From positions 1-64,000 of the forward strand of contig JAAVZR010000009.1 of the NCBI GenBank assembly GCA_022791755.1: DNA of 64,000 bases. Reading direction: 5' to 3'. The position numbers were made by a program, and so were the translations under genes. This document shows positions 43,187 to 51,693 of the stretch, piece by piece (position 1 is the stretch's first letter; the number at the start of each line of letters is the position of its first letter). This stretch comes from Lachnospiraceae bacterium. GTDB lineage: Bacteria > Bacillota > Clostridia > Lachnospirales > Lachnospiraceae. The notes beneath the pieces are model-generated. The model ran no database searches, was not told the DNA's origin, and saw nothing but the letters and a program-made list of their open reading frames with translations.

Positions 43187-43237
43187 GATAGAAAACGGTA
43201 TTAAGTAAATATAGCAGAAGGAGAAGGAAGCATACCT

Positions 43238-44644
43238 ATGTTTTGTAAAAAGAAAACGATAATGGATATTCTCAGGGTTTCCGTGAGTAATATCATAAAA
43301 TTGTTATCGGGCATTTTAGTAGGCTTCTTACTTCCCAGAATTATCGGAGTTACTGATTATGGGTATTATAAGACATTTACATTATACTCTACTTATGTAG
43401 GTTTATTTCATCTGGGAATCTGCGACGGAATATACTTAAAATATGGCGGTAAAAATTACGAGGAGCTAGATAAAAAAAAGTTTCGTAAATACAGCTGTTT
43501 TTTTGTAATAGTTGAAGGAATAATTGCTTTAATAATAATGATCTGCGGCGCTGTGTTTTTAGCGGGAGAATATCGTTTTATATTTATCTGCTTATCAGCG
43601 TACCTCTTTTTTACAAATATTACCGGATATTATCAGATTATATCACAGATCACCAGTAGGTTTCGTGAGCTTTCCCACAGAAATGTAATTCAGTCCTTGC
43701 TAATGGCTGTCTCCGTTGTAGGGATATGGGCGATTAATAAGTATTTTGAGATAAAGATTTCCTATCGGATATACACGCTTATATATATTTTTATCACAGC
43801 TGTTCTTGCGGTGTGGTATATGGGTACATATAGGGATATTTCTTTTGGAAATCGAGATAAAACTTATAAAGTCAGCGGAGATATTTATTGTTTTATAAGA
43901 ACAGGTTTCCCATTGACCGTGGCAAATTTGTGTTCCTCTCTGATTCTGACGTTAGACAGACAATTTGTAAATGTTTTGTTTGACACAGATACATATGCGG
44001 TGTATGCGTTTGCCTACAATATGTTATCGCTGGTTACGACTGCAATAGCAGCTGTTTCTACGGTAATTTATCCCGAATTAAAACAGAAAGATGAGAAGAA
44101 ATTATTTGAATTATATCCCTTTTTGCTCATGGTAGTTTTATGCCTGGTGTTCGCATGCCTTACGATATATTTTCCTTTATGCGCATTTGTCGAATGGTTT
44201 TTGCCAAAGTATACAGGATCAATAAGAATATTCAGAGTGATTTTTCCTGGGTTAGCGATCAGCTCTGCTGTGACAATTATTATACATAATTATTATAAAG
44301 CTATTGGACGCAGTTTTTCGTTTTTTATAAAAAGTATTGTAGTTCTGATAACGTCAACAATAGCGAATGCTATAGCATACGTTTTTTGGGGAACGACAAT
44401 TTCTGTTTCTGTTGCATCGATTATATGTATGATTTTTTGGTACTTATTTACGGAAAGACTGATTATACGGGAATTTAAGGTTCTCTGGAAGAAGAATTGC
44501 TTATATTTGATCGTAATGATATTTGCATTTTATACTGTGAGTTTAGTGAATAATTATTTGCTTGGATGTCTTTTGTATATAGCATTTTTTGGAATAATTA
44601 CCTTTGGTTTTTACAGAAGACAAATTGGCAATGTAAGAAGATGA
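43238..44644 (+). CDS. Wzx-like oligosaccharide flippase
   Basis: 468 aa, about 12-14 hydrophobic segments. It starts with the family pattern (TIMDILRVSVSNIIKLLSGILVGFLLPRIIGVTDYGYYKTFTLYSTYVGLFHLGICDGIYLKYGGK), shared by polysaccharide-transport (MOP) flippases. It moves the undecaprenyl-linked repeat unit to the outer face for the Wzy-like polymerase. Last gene of the AT-rich operon; just after it lies AGATGAAA-N12-TTTCATCT without a clear T-run. Confidence 0.88.
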   Translation: MFCKKKTIMDILRVSVSNIIKLLSGILVGFLLPRIIGVTDYGYYKTFTLYSTYVGLFHLGICDGIYLKYGGKNYEELDKKKFRKYSCFFVIVEGIIALIIMICGAVFLAGEYRFIFICLSAYLFFTNITGYYQIISQITSRFRELSHRNVIQSLLMAVSVVGIWAINKYFEIKISYRIYTLIYIFITAVLAVWYMGTYRDISFGNRDKTYKVSGDIYCFIRTGFPLTVANLCSSLILTLDRQFVNVLFDTDTYAVYAFAYNMLSLVTTAIAAVSTVIYPELKQKDEKKLFELYPFLLMVVLCLVFACLTIYFPLCAFVEWFLPKYTGSIRIFRVIFPGLAISSAVTIIIHNYYKAIGRSFSFFIKSIVVLITSTIANAIAYVFWGTTISVSVASIICMIFWYLFTERLIIREFKVLWKKNCLYLIVMIFAFYTVSLVNNYLLGCLLYIAFFGIITFGFYRRQIGNVRR

Positions 44645-44727
44645 AAAACCGTAAAAAATTTCATCTGGATAGCCGGCTTAAGTAAATGGCCCAGCCGGGA
44701 AACTCCTCCATTTCACAAAATCTTTAC

Positions 44728-44756
44728 TTGTAACCTCCCCTAATCTCCTGTATAAT
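44728..44756 (+). promoter_or_regulatory. Promoter of the clpX-like gene
   Basis: TTGTAA (44728-44733), 17 bp, TATAAT (44751-44756); predicted start ~22 nt before the ATG. Confidence 0.65.
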
Positions 44757-44784
44757 TGCCATACAGAAGGAGAATGATACGCCC

Positions 44785-46347
44785 ATGAGTGAAGAATACA
44801 AAGACACGGAAGAATCCAGGGAAACCAGGGACCTCAAAGATACCGAAAATACAAAAGAAAGCACACATACACAGGCGGCTGTGGCTGACGGGGAGGAAAA
44901 GAGCGGCGGGGACGGATCCGGCCAGGGCACATCCCACAGTACTAAATCCCCCTCTGGTACGTCAGGAAGCGCCGCCTCTCACTCCGACGACGATGACGCC
45001 TACGAAAAAGTATGCTTCATCTGCCGTCGTCCTGAGAGCCGGACCGGGCGCCTGGTGCGTATGCCCGGCAATATGGACGTCTGCCCCGACTGTATGCAGA
45101 AGGCGTTTAATATGCTACAGAACGGGAATCTGTCAGACTATCAGGAGATTCTGAAGAACTATCCGAATCTGGGGAAGGATCTGCTTAATCTCAATGAGCT
45201 GGGATTAAACAGCCCCGAGGTGCCTAAGAGGCAGAAGCTCAAGAAGAAAAAGCCAAAGGAAGAGACGGAGAAGCCCCGGTTTGACAGAAAGCAGATCCCG
45301 GCGCCTCATCAGATGAAGGCTCAGCTGGACGAATATGTGGTGGGGCAGGAGCAGGCCAAAAAGGCAGTATCTGTGGCTGTGTATAACCACTATAAAAGGA
45401 TCACGGCCGATCTGTCCGACGGTGTGGAGATCGAGAAATCGAATATGCTTCTTCTGGGGCCTACCGGCAGCGGGAAGACCTATCTGGTAAAGACCTTAGC
45501 CAGGCTCCTGAATGTCCCCCTGGCCGTTGCCGACGCCACCTCCCTGACAGAGGCCGGTTATATCGGCGACGATATCGAGAGTGTGGTTACGAAGCTTCTG
45601 GCCGCGGCGGATAACGATGTGGAGCGGGCAGAGCATGGCATTATCTATATTGATGAGATCGACAAGATCGCGAAGAAGAAGAATACCACCACCCGGGATG
45701 TGAGCGGAGAATCGGTACAGCAGGAGCTTTTAAAGATGCTGGAGGGCTCTAATGTGGAAGTTCCTGTGGGCTCTAACAGCAAGAACGCCATGGTGCCGAT
45801 GACCACGGTGAATACGTCAAACATCCTCTTCATCTGCGGCGGCGCGTTTCCGGATCTGGAAGATATCATAAAGGCGCGGCTCAATGAAAAGGCGGGTATC
45901 GGTTTTGGCGCGGCTCTTAAGGACAATTTTGAGAAAAAGGACATTCTGTCAAAGGCCACTACGGAGGATCTGCGCCGGTTTGGCATGATTCCGGAGTTTC
46001 TGGGACGGCTCCCCGTGCTGGTGGCGCTGGAGCCCCTTACAAAAGAGTACATGCTGCGGATTCTGAAGGAACCCCGCAATGCCATCATTCGTCAGTACCA
46101 GAAGCTTCTGGCTATGGATGAGGTGCGGCTGATATTCGAGGAGGAGGCGCTGGAGCTCATCGCAGAGAGAGCCATGGAGAAGGAGACAGGAGCCAGGGCG
46201 CTGCGCTCGATTATTGAAGAATATATGATGGATATCATGTATGAGATTCCCAAGGATGATAATATCGGGAGCGTCACGATTACCAGAGAGTATCTGGAGC
46301 ATACCGGCGGTCCCCGGATTGCCATGCGGGGGATGGAGCTGCTGTAG
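44785..46347 (+). CDS. ClpX-like AAA+ unfoldase with an acidic N-terminal extension
   Basis: 520 aa, ~100 longer than typical ClpX. Residues 1-72 are a hydrophilic, Asp/Glu/Thr/Ser-rich extension. A C4 zinc-binding domain follows (CFICRR ... CPDCMQKAF, ~77-110), then a Lys-rich linker. The AAA+ core has Walker A GPTGSGKT, pore loop GYIGDD, Walker B IIYIDEIDK, and the IGF loop (GIGFGA) by which ClpX docks on ClpP. The substrate-selection segment is therefore modified while ClpP binding seems kept. No clpP or tig stands nearby, so it may be a second, specialised ClpX. The AAGGAG box lies 12 nt upstream, longer than usual. Confidence 0.85.
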   Translation: MSEEYKDTEESRETRDLKDTENTKESTHTQAAVADGEEKSGGDGSGQGTSHSTKSPSGTSGSAASHSDDDDAYEKVCFICRRPESRTGRLVRMPGNMDVCPDCMQKAFNMLQNGNLSDYQEILKNYPNLGKDLLNLNELGLNSPEVPKRQKLKKKKPKEETEKPRFDRKQIPAPHQMKAQLDEYVVGQEQAKKAVSVAVYNHYKRITADLSDGVEIEKSNMLLLGPTGSGKTYLVKTLARLLNVPLAVADATSLTEAGYIGDDIESVVTKLLAAADNDVERAEHGIIYIDEIDKIAKKKNTTTRDVSGESVQQELLKMLEGSNVEVPVGSNSKNAMVPMTTVNTSNILFICGGAFPDLEDIIKARLNEKAGIGFGAALKDNFEKKDILSKATTEDLRRFGMIPEFLGRLPVLVALEPLTKEYMLRILKEPRNAIIRQYQKLLAMDEVRLIFEEEALELIAERAMEKETGARALRSIIEEYMMDIMYEIPKDDNIGSVTITREYLEHTGGPRIAMRGMELL

Positions 46348-46424
46348 GGGAGACGGGTGTCTCCATACCGGCGGCGTATGAATGATATGTGATCCGTAAC
46401 GATAAAACAGAATAATAGAAAACG

Positions 46425-46463
46425 GCGGCTTCTGAGGTAAGAATACTTCAGGAGCCGCTTTTG
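46425..46463 (+). terminator. Intrinsic terminator after the clpX-like gene
   Basis: GCGGCTTCTGA, 12-nt loop, TCAGGAGCCGC (11 bp, one G-U pair), then TTTTG. The rest of the 276-bp gap to the protease gene shows nothing else clear. Confidence 0.8.
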
Positions 46464-46623
46464 TCTCTACGACCAGATGGAAGATCTTTTTGGCTTTTGG
46501 AGTATATCCACAGCTTTTAAAGCATTGGGAGATAGGTTCTTTGTATGGAAAACAGTAAAAAGTAACCCTCCCCGCGCCCCAGGCATAAAATAAAAAAAGA
46601 CTACGGTTTGTCGGAGATTTGTC

Positions 46624-48327
46624 ATGCCCAATGAAGCAGAACGCAGGCAATGCACGGAAAACATTATATCAGAGGACTACGGAGATTTCATTCTGGAAGA
46701 TTATTTTCCGGAGCAGGTGGAGACGATACCGGCAAATTATTGCAGCCAGGAAGTAAACAGCCGATATCTTTCTTTTTATGTCCCCAGACAGCTGTGGGCG
46801 CCTTTAAGTTTTAGCAGCGCCCCCTATGTGTCGGTCCCAAAGCTCTTTACCCCCCAGGACAGTACCAGCCTGACCGTATCCGGCATCACACAGGTGAGGC
46901 AGTCGGCCCTGGGGCTCACCGGGGAAGGGGTGATCGTAGGAATCATTGACACAGGCATTGATTACCGCAATCCGGTATTCCGCAATCCGGATGGGAGCAC
47001 GCGGATTCTGGCAATCTGGGATCAGACGATAAATGACGGTCCCCTGCCGGGGGTGTTCTCCTATGGGTCCGAATACCGCCGGGAGCAGATCAATGAGGCG
47101 CTTCAGTCGCCGGATCCCTATGCGGTGGTGCCATCGCGGGATACGGAAGGGCACGGAACCTTTCTGTCTGGTGTGGCAGCGGGCAGCGACATGCCGGAAA
47201 ATCAGTTTATCGGGGCGGCCTCGAAGGCATCCATTGTGATGGTAAAGCTGAAGCCGGCCAAACAGTATCTGAGAGATTTTTTTGCGATCCAGCCAAATGT
47301 ACCCGCCTATCAGGAAAACGACATTATGCTGGCGGTAGCCTACCTGCAACAATTGCAGCAGGAATTTGATATGCCGCTGGTGGTATTGTGCAGCATGGGC
47401 ACCAACTGGGGCAGCCATTCCGGACTATCGCCGCTGTCACAGACGCTGGCCATGATGCTGGAGAGACCGGCCATATCGGCGGTGGTGCCGGTGGGTAATG
47501 AGAGCGGCCTGGGACATCACTATGAGGGAAAGATCAGTGAAGAGGGAGGGTATCAGGATGTGGAGATCCGGGTAGCGCCCGATGAGAGAGGATTTCAGTT
47601 GGAGCTGTGGTCGATTGTGCCGGACAGGTTTACGGTATCCATCCTCTCTCCCGGCGGGGACTTCGTGCCGCAGATTCCTGCAAGACTGGGAGAAAATCAG
47701 AGAATTACCTTTCCCCTGGAGGCCACGACCGTGGATGTGAGCTACCGTTTTCTGGAGGTACGGGCCAATAACTATCTGGCGGTCATGCGTTTTCTCACAC
47801 CGGCGCCGGGGGTGTGGACGATCCGCGTCTATAATATGAATTTTGTGACGGGGATGTTTAATATGTGGCTGCCATGCCAGGGCTTTATCAGAGAAGAGAC
47901 AGCTTTTTTGAATCCTAACCCCAACACGACGCTGACCGTGCCCTCCGCCACGGAAAAGGTACTGTCCGTAGGGGCTTATAACCATAATAACGGAGGGATC
48001 TATATCCGGTCCGGCAGAGGATATACGACACTGGGGGCGATCAAGCCGGATCTGGTAGCTCCCGGCGTGGATGTCTATGGCCCCGGTTTACACGGACAGT
48101 ATATCCGGCGCAGCGGAACCAGCGTGGCTGCGGCCATAGCGGCGGGAGCGGCAGCCTGTATGCTGGAATGGGGGGTGGTGAGAAAAAACCGCCCCTGGAT
48201 GAATAATAATTTTATCCGCGCGACACTGATCCAGGGAGCCAGAAGAAATCCGAACCTGACATATCCCAACCGGGAATGGGGATATGGTACTTTGGATCTC
48301 TATAATACCTTTAACAGCTTTTCGTGA
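46624..48327 (+). CDS. Subtilisin-like S8 peptidase (CspB-like)
   Basis: 567 aa. S8 domain with complete triad: Asp in GIIDTGIDYRNP, His in DTEGHGTFLSGVAAG, Ser in RRSGTSVAAAIAAGAAACMLEWG; oxyanion Asn in VPVGNESG. A ~150-aa beta-rich insert (GFQLELWSIVPDRFTVSILSPGGDFVPQ) sits between the His and Ser blocks. This insert and the short N-terminus are typical of the Csp subtilases that activate the spore cortex lysin SleC in Clostridia, but the wider family includes members of unknown role. No signal peptide is visible. GGAG lies 8 nt before the ATG. Confidence 0.85.
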   Translation: MPNEAERRQCTENIISEDYGDFILEDYFPEQVETIPANYCSQEVNSRYLSFYVPRQLWAPLSFSSAPYVSVPKLFTPQDSTSLTVSGITQVRQSALGLTGEGVIVGIIDTGIDYRNPVFRNPDGSTRILAIWDQTINDGPLPGVFSYGSEYRREQINEALQSPDPYAVVPSRDTEGHGTFLSGVAAGSDMPENQFIGAASKASIVMVKLKPAKQYLRDFFAIQPNVPAYQENDIMLAVAYLQQLQQEFDMPLVVLCSMGTNWGSHSGLSPLSQTLAMMLERPAISAVVPVGNESGLGHHYEGKISEEGGYQDVEIRVAPDERGFQLELWSIVPDRFTVSILSPGGDFVPQIPARLGENQRITFPLEATTVDVSYRFLEVRANNYLAVMRFLTPAPGVWTIRVYNMNFVTGMFNMWLPCQGFIREETAFLNPNPNTTLTVPSATEKVLSVGAYNHNNGGIYIRSGRGYTTLGAIKPDLVAPGVDVYGPGLHGQYIRRSGTSVAAAIAAGAAACMLEWGVVRKNRPWMNNNFIRATLIQGARRNPNLTYPNREWGYGTLDLYNTFNSFS

Positions 48328-49684
48328 TATGGCGCTGTTCCCACTTATGGCCCCGGTAGCGAAGGAGAAAGAGGACGAGGCGCAGCTGCCAGTCGATGGT
48401 CATGGCGACCCAGGTGCCGAACACCCCCATGCCCAGGTGACGTCCCAACACATAGCTGAGCAGAATGCGGCAGAGCCACATGGAGACGATGGATACGGTC
48501 ATGGTAAATACGGCGTCTCCGGCTGCGCGCAGCGTTCCGGGCAGCGTAAAGGAAAGAGGCCAGGTGAGCATGGCGGCGATCCCGTACCAGAGAGTGATCT
48601 GTCTGGTGAGAGCGGACGTCTCCGGAGACAGGTTGTAGGCATTCAAAATCACGGGAAGAATCAGAAATATGATCGCATTGGTGACAAGGATCGCCACATG
48701 GGCTATGACCAGCAGCTTGCGGGTATAATAGCGGGCCTGTTCGTAGTCTCTGGCCCCCACGCAGCGGGAGATTACGGTGATAAGTCCCAGATTTACGGCG
48801 CCGGCCGCCAGAACCTGAAAACCGGATATGGTATTGGATACGGCATTGGCGGCGATGGCAGAGGTGCCAAAGGAAGCCACCAGGCTCAGTACCAGGATTT
48901 TGCCCAGCTGAAACATACTGTTTTCCAGACCGCTGGGGATACCGACCTGGAGAATCCGCATCACCATATTCTTCTCCGGACGAATGGAGAACGGGAGGTT
49001 GAGGTGAATGAGCTGTTGCGGCTTTAAGAGCATCGCGGTGATAAAGCATGCCGCTACAATGCGGGAAAACAGCGTGGATAAGGCCGCTCCGGCCACGCCC
49101 ATGTGAAAGACGAAGATCAGGAGGGCATTTCCCACGATATTCAAAAGATTCATGGCTAATGACACATACATGGAGATCCGTGAATTACCCATGACGCGAA
49201 ACAGGGCCGCGCCGGAATTATATACGGCGATAAAAGGGATGGCAAAGGTCAGGATAAACAGGTAGTCGGCGGCAGCCTGATGGACATCGTGATCCAGCCG
49301 GCCAAAGACCCGCGTGAGGATAAAGCTTTGTCCGAGGAGGATCAGAATCGTGACCGCGGCCGAAATCAGAATACTGAGAAGATAGAGCTGGCCGGCCGCA
49401 AAGCAGGCCTGCTTTTCATTTTTCTGTCCCAGCAGCTGGCCGGCTGCCACAGCGCCGCCTGTGGCCAGAGCCGAAAAGATATTGATGATAAGAATATTGA
49501 CGCCGTCCACGAGAGAGACGCCGGACACGGCGGCCTCCCCTACCTGGGCCACCATGATGCTGTCGGCCATACCTACGACTACGGCCAGAAACTGCTCTGC
49601 GATGAGGGGGCCAATGAGCTTACACAGAGCCTGATTATCAAAAAGCTGTTTCTCCACCGGGATTTTGGGAAATACTCTCTTCAT
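48311..49684 (-). CDS. MATE-family efflux transporter
   Basis: 457 aa with twelve predicted transmembrane segments in two halves. N-terminal half: LCKLIGPLIAEQFLAVVVGMADSIMVAQVGEAAVSGVSLVDGVNILIINIFSALATGGAVAAGQLLGQ. Second half repeats the pattern: LQVGIPSGLENSMFQLGKILVLSLVASFGTSAIAANAVSNTI. These antiporters export drugs or metabolites using Na+ or H+. It is convergent with the subtilase gene, the two coding ends overlapping by 17 bp. Confidence 0.88.
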   Translation of the reverse strand: MKRVFPKIPVEKQLFDNQALCKLIGPLIAEQFLAVVVGMADSIMVAQVGEAAVSGVSLVDGVNILIINIFSALATGGAVAAGQLLGQKNEKQACFAAGQLYLLSILISAAVTILILLGQSFILTRVFGRLDHDVHQAAADYLFILTFAIPFIAVYNSGAALFRVMGNSRISMYVSLAMNLLNIVGNALLIFVFHMGVAGAALSTLFSRIVAACFITAMLLKPQQLIHLNLPFSIRPEKNMVMRILQVGIPSGLENSMFQLGKILVLSLVASFGTSAIAANAVSNTISGFQVLAAGAVNLGLITVISRCVGARDYEQARYYTRKLLVIAHVAILVTNAIIFLILPVILNAYNLSPETSALTRQITLWYGIAAMLTWPLSFTLPGTLRAAGDAVFTMTVSIVSMWLCRILLSYVLGRHLGMGVFGTWVAMTIDWQLRLVLFLLRYRGHKWEQRHITKSC

Positions 49685-49931
49685 GGGATGCCTCGAATCC
49701 AGGCGGCACAGGGCACAGAGGACATGATAAATCTGATCCTGCCGCCGTTTTTATGATACCGTATCGGACGAAGTCCGCCTGTCCTGAGGGGACATAAAGT
49801 AAGGAATGGCCGAAGGTATATACCTGTTCAGTATACTACCGGGACGATGAAAAAGCATCCTCATAAATATACAAAAAAAAGCAGAGATCCGGAGGAAAAC
49901 TGTACAAGAAAGTTTATATCCCCGGGGGTCG

Positions 49932-50019
49932 GACAGATCTCGTCTGATAAGGTATCCCCTTACGGGGCCCCCTTAACTCATACCCCTGCGGGGTAGACAG
50001 ACTTCGTCTGATAAGGTAT
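49932..50019. repeat. Pair of 24-nt direct repeats (GACAGA...CGTCTGATAAGGTAT)
   Basis: GACAGATCTCGTCTGATAAGGTAT (49932-49955) and GACAGACTTCGTCTGATAAGGTAT (49996-50019) differ at two bases and lie 64 nt apart. Each follows a CCCC/GGGG pair. Both sit in the 49,745-50,508 gap, which holds no gene I can support. Confidence 0.7.
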
Positions 50020-50083
50020 AATCACTTGGGAAAGATTGCATTATGGGTTAGAGTCATTGGGGCGGGGGAATAAGCGAAGGGAC

Positions 50084-50231
50084 GCCGGGGACCGTAGAGC
50101 TTCCCTGTCCGGGCGCGCTTTCGCTCTGTGCATGACGCAGCGGTGCTAAGTTCGCGCTTCGCTGCCGCTCGCGCTCACTAAGAACCGGCGTCCTGCAAAG
50201 GCCCGGACAGGGAAGCTCTGCGGTCCCCGGC
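50084..50231. repeat. Long intergenic inverted repeat, 31-nt arms, 148 nt overall
   Basis: GCCGGGGACCGTAGAGCTTC... (50084-50114) pairs with its reverse complement at 50201-50231 with one mismatch. The loop contains further imperfect pairings (CTAAGTTCGCGC with GCGCTCACTAAG). No protein frame of note. Probably a folded repeat element; no T-run. Confidence 0.7.
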
Positions 50232-50328
50232 TGTATCTTGCTTACCTCATGAGGATGCCTCAAAAGATAGATGTGGTTTCAGCTTTTCCGGAAGGTAAAA
50301 GCCATCTTTTTGGTGTGTGATACCCTGT

Positions 50329-50356
50329 TTGTTGTAAAGTGTTGTAACACTATAAT
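50329..50356 (+). promoter_or_regulatory. Promoter with embedded palindrome for the alcohol dehydrogenase
   Basis: TTGTTG (50329-50334), 16 bp, TATAAT (50351-50356). The spacer carries AGTGTT-gt-AACACT (50338-50351), a perfect 6-bp inverted repeat that suits a repressor dimer. A ~150-nt leader follows. Confidence 0.5.
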
Positions 50357-50508
50357 GCAGGGGATTTTGCATTGGAAGAGGGAAAGGTTCCGGTGCGGAC
50401 AGCCATCGGTGTCCGGGGGCCGCTGTCGTTCCCTTAAATGCCTCTCAATACTACGAAGGCACTCCCCGGTATTCCGGGCCGTGACGATACATAAGGAGGA
50501 TTCATTTT

Positions 50509-51693
50509 ATGAACAGCTTTACCTATCATATTCCAACAGAAGTTGTATTTGGCAGAGATTCGGAGACGCTGACGGCTTCTCTGATACAAAAATACGGAGG
50601 GTCCCGGGTTCTCATAGTCTATGGCGGAGGCAGCGCCGTGCGAAGCGGGCTGATCGAAAAGCTGGAGACACAGCTTTCGGAAGCGGGACTGGCCTGGGAG
50701 GCCATGGGCGGAGTGCATCCGAATCCCTATCTGGAGTTTGCCAGGGAGGGAGCAAAGCGTGCACGGGAAAAGGAAGCAGATTTTATTCTGGCAGTGGGCG
50801 GAGGCAGCGTCATTGACACCTGCAAGGCTATTGCCATCGGAGCCGCGAATCCGGATACCGATATCTGGAAGTTCTGGACGCGGGAGGAGACCGTGACAAA
50901 GAGCCTGCCGGTGGGAGTGGTACTGACGATCTCCGCCTCCGGCAGTGAGATGAGCGATTCGGCAGTGCTCACCGATATGGAGAGCGGTGTGAAGAGAGGG
51001 CTGGGTACATCCTTTAACCGGCCCGTATTTGCCGTACTGAATCCGGAGCTGACCTATACGCTGCCGTCCTACCAGGTGGCCTGCGGGGTGGCGGATATCA
51101 TGATGCATACCATGGACCGGTATTTTAATCCTGATACCACGAACCAGCTCACCGATGAGATCGCGGAGGCGCTGCTTCGCACCACGATCCACAATGGTCT
51201 GACGGCGGTGAAGAACAGCCATGACTATACCGCCATGAGCGAGCTGATGTGGTGCGGCAGTCTGTCGCACAATGGTCTGACAGGGCTGGGAGGAAAGAAG
51301 GATTTCGCTCCTCATCAGCTGGGACATGAGCTGTCCGCCCGCTTTGACGTGGCCCATGGGGCCAGCCTGTCGGCCATCTGGGGTTCCTGGGCGAGATATG
51401 TCTATAAGACGGATGTAAACCGTTTTGCCCGTTTTGCGGCCAACGTATGGGGCCTTCGGGGCTCCAGCGAGGAGTCGGCGGCCATAGCCGGGATCCATGC
51501 CACAGAAGAGTATTTCACCTCCATCGGGATGCCTGTGAACTTCGTGTCACTGGGGATCGGAGTTCAGCCGGAGGAGGCGCTCAGAGAAATGGCCCTGGGA
51601 TGTACCTATCAGAGGACGCGCAAGGTCGGCACGTTTAAAGTGCTGGACGTGGAAGATATTTACGAAATTTATAAGGCGGCAAATTGCGGATGA
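50509..51693 (+). CDS. Iron-containing alcohol dehydrogenase (butanol-dehydrogenase type)
   Basis: 394 aa, group III alcohol dehydrogenase. NAD(P)-binding segment GGGSVIDTCKAIAIGAANP; metal ligands in the block PSYQVACGVADIMMHTMDRYF and HQLGHELSARFDVAHGASLSAIWGSW. Related enzymes reduce butyraldehyde or other aldehydes to alcohols during fermentation, with NAD(P)H. AAGGAGGATTCATTTT precedes the ATG. Overlaps the helicase start by 4 nt (ATGA), so the two are co-expressed although functionally unrelated. Confidence 0.9.
   Translation: MNSFTYHIPTEVVFGRDSETLTASLIQKYGGSRVLIVYGGGSAVRSGLIEKLETQLSEAGLAWEAMGGVHPNPYLEFAREGAKRAREKEADFILAVGGGSVIDTCKAIAIGAANPDTDIWKFWTREETVTKSLPVGVVLTISASGSEMSDSAVLTDMESGVKRGLGTSFNRPVFAVLNPELTYTLPSYQVACGVADIMMHTMDRYFNPDTTNQLTDEIAEALLRTTIHNGLTAVKNSHDYTAMSELMWCGSLSHNGLTGLGGKKDFAPHQLGHELSARFDVAHGASLSAIWGSWARYVYKTDVNRFARFAANVWGLRGSSEESAAIAGIHATEEYFTSIGMPVNFVSLGIGVQPEEALREMALGCTYQRTRKVGTFKVLDVEDIYEIYKAANCG

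Noticed and set aside
46624-48327. Inactive (pseudoprotease) CspA/C-like subtilase
   Set aside because: Asp, His and Ser of the triad are all present, so the enzyme should be active.
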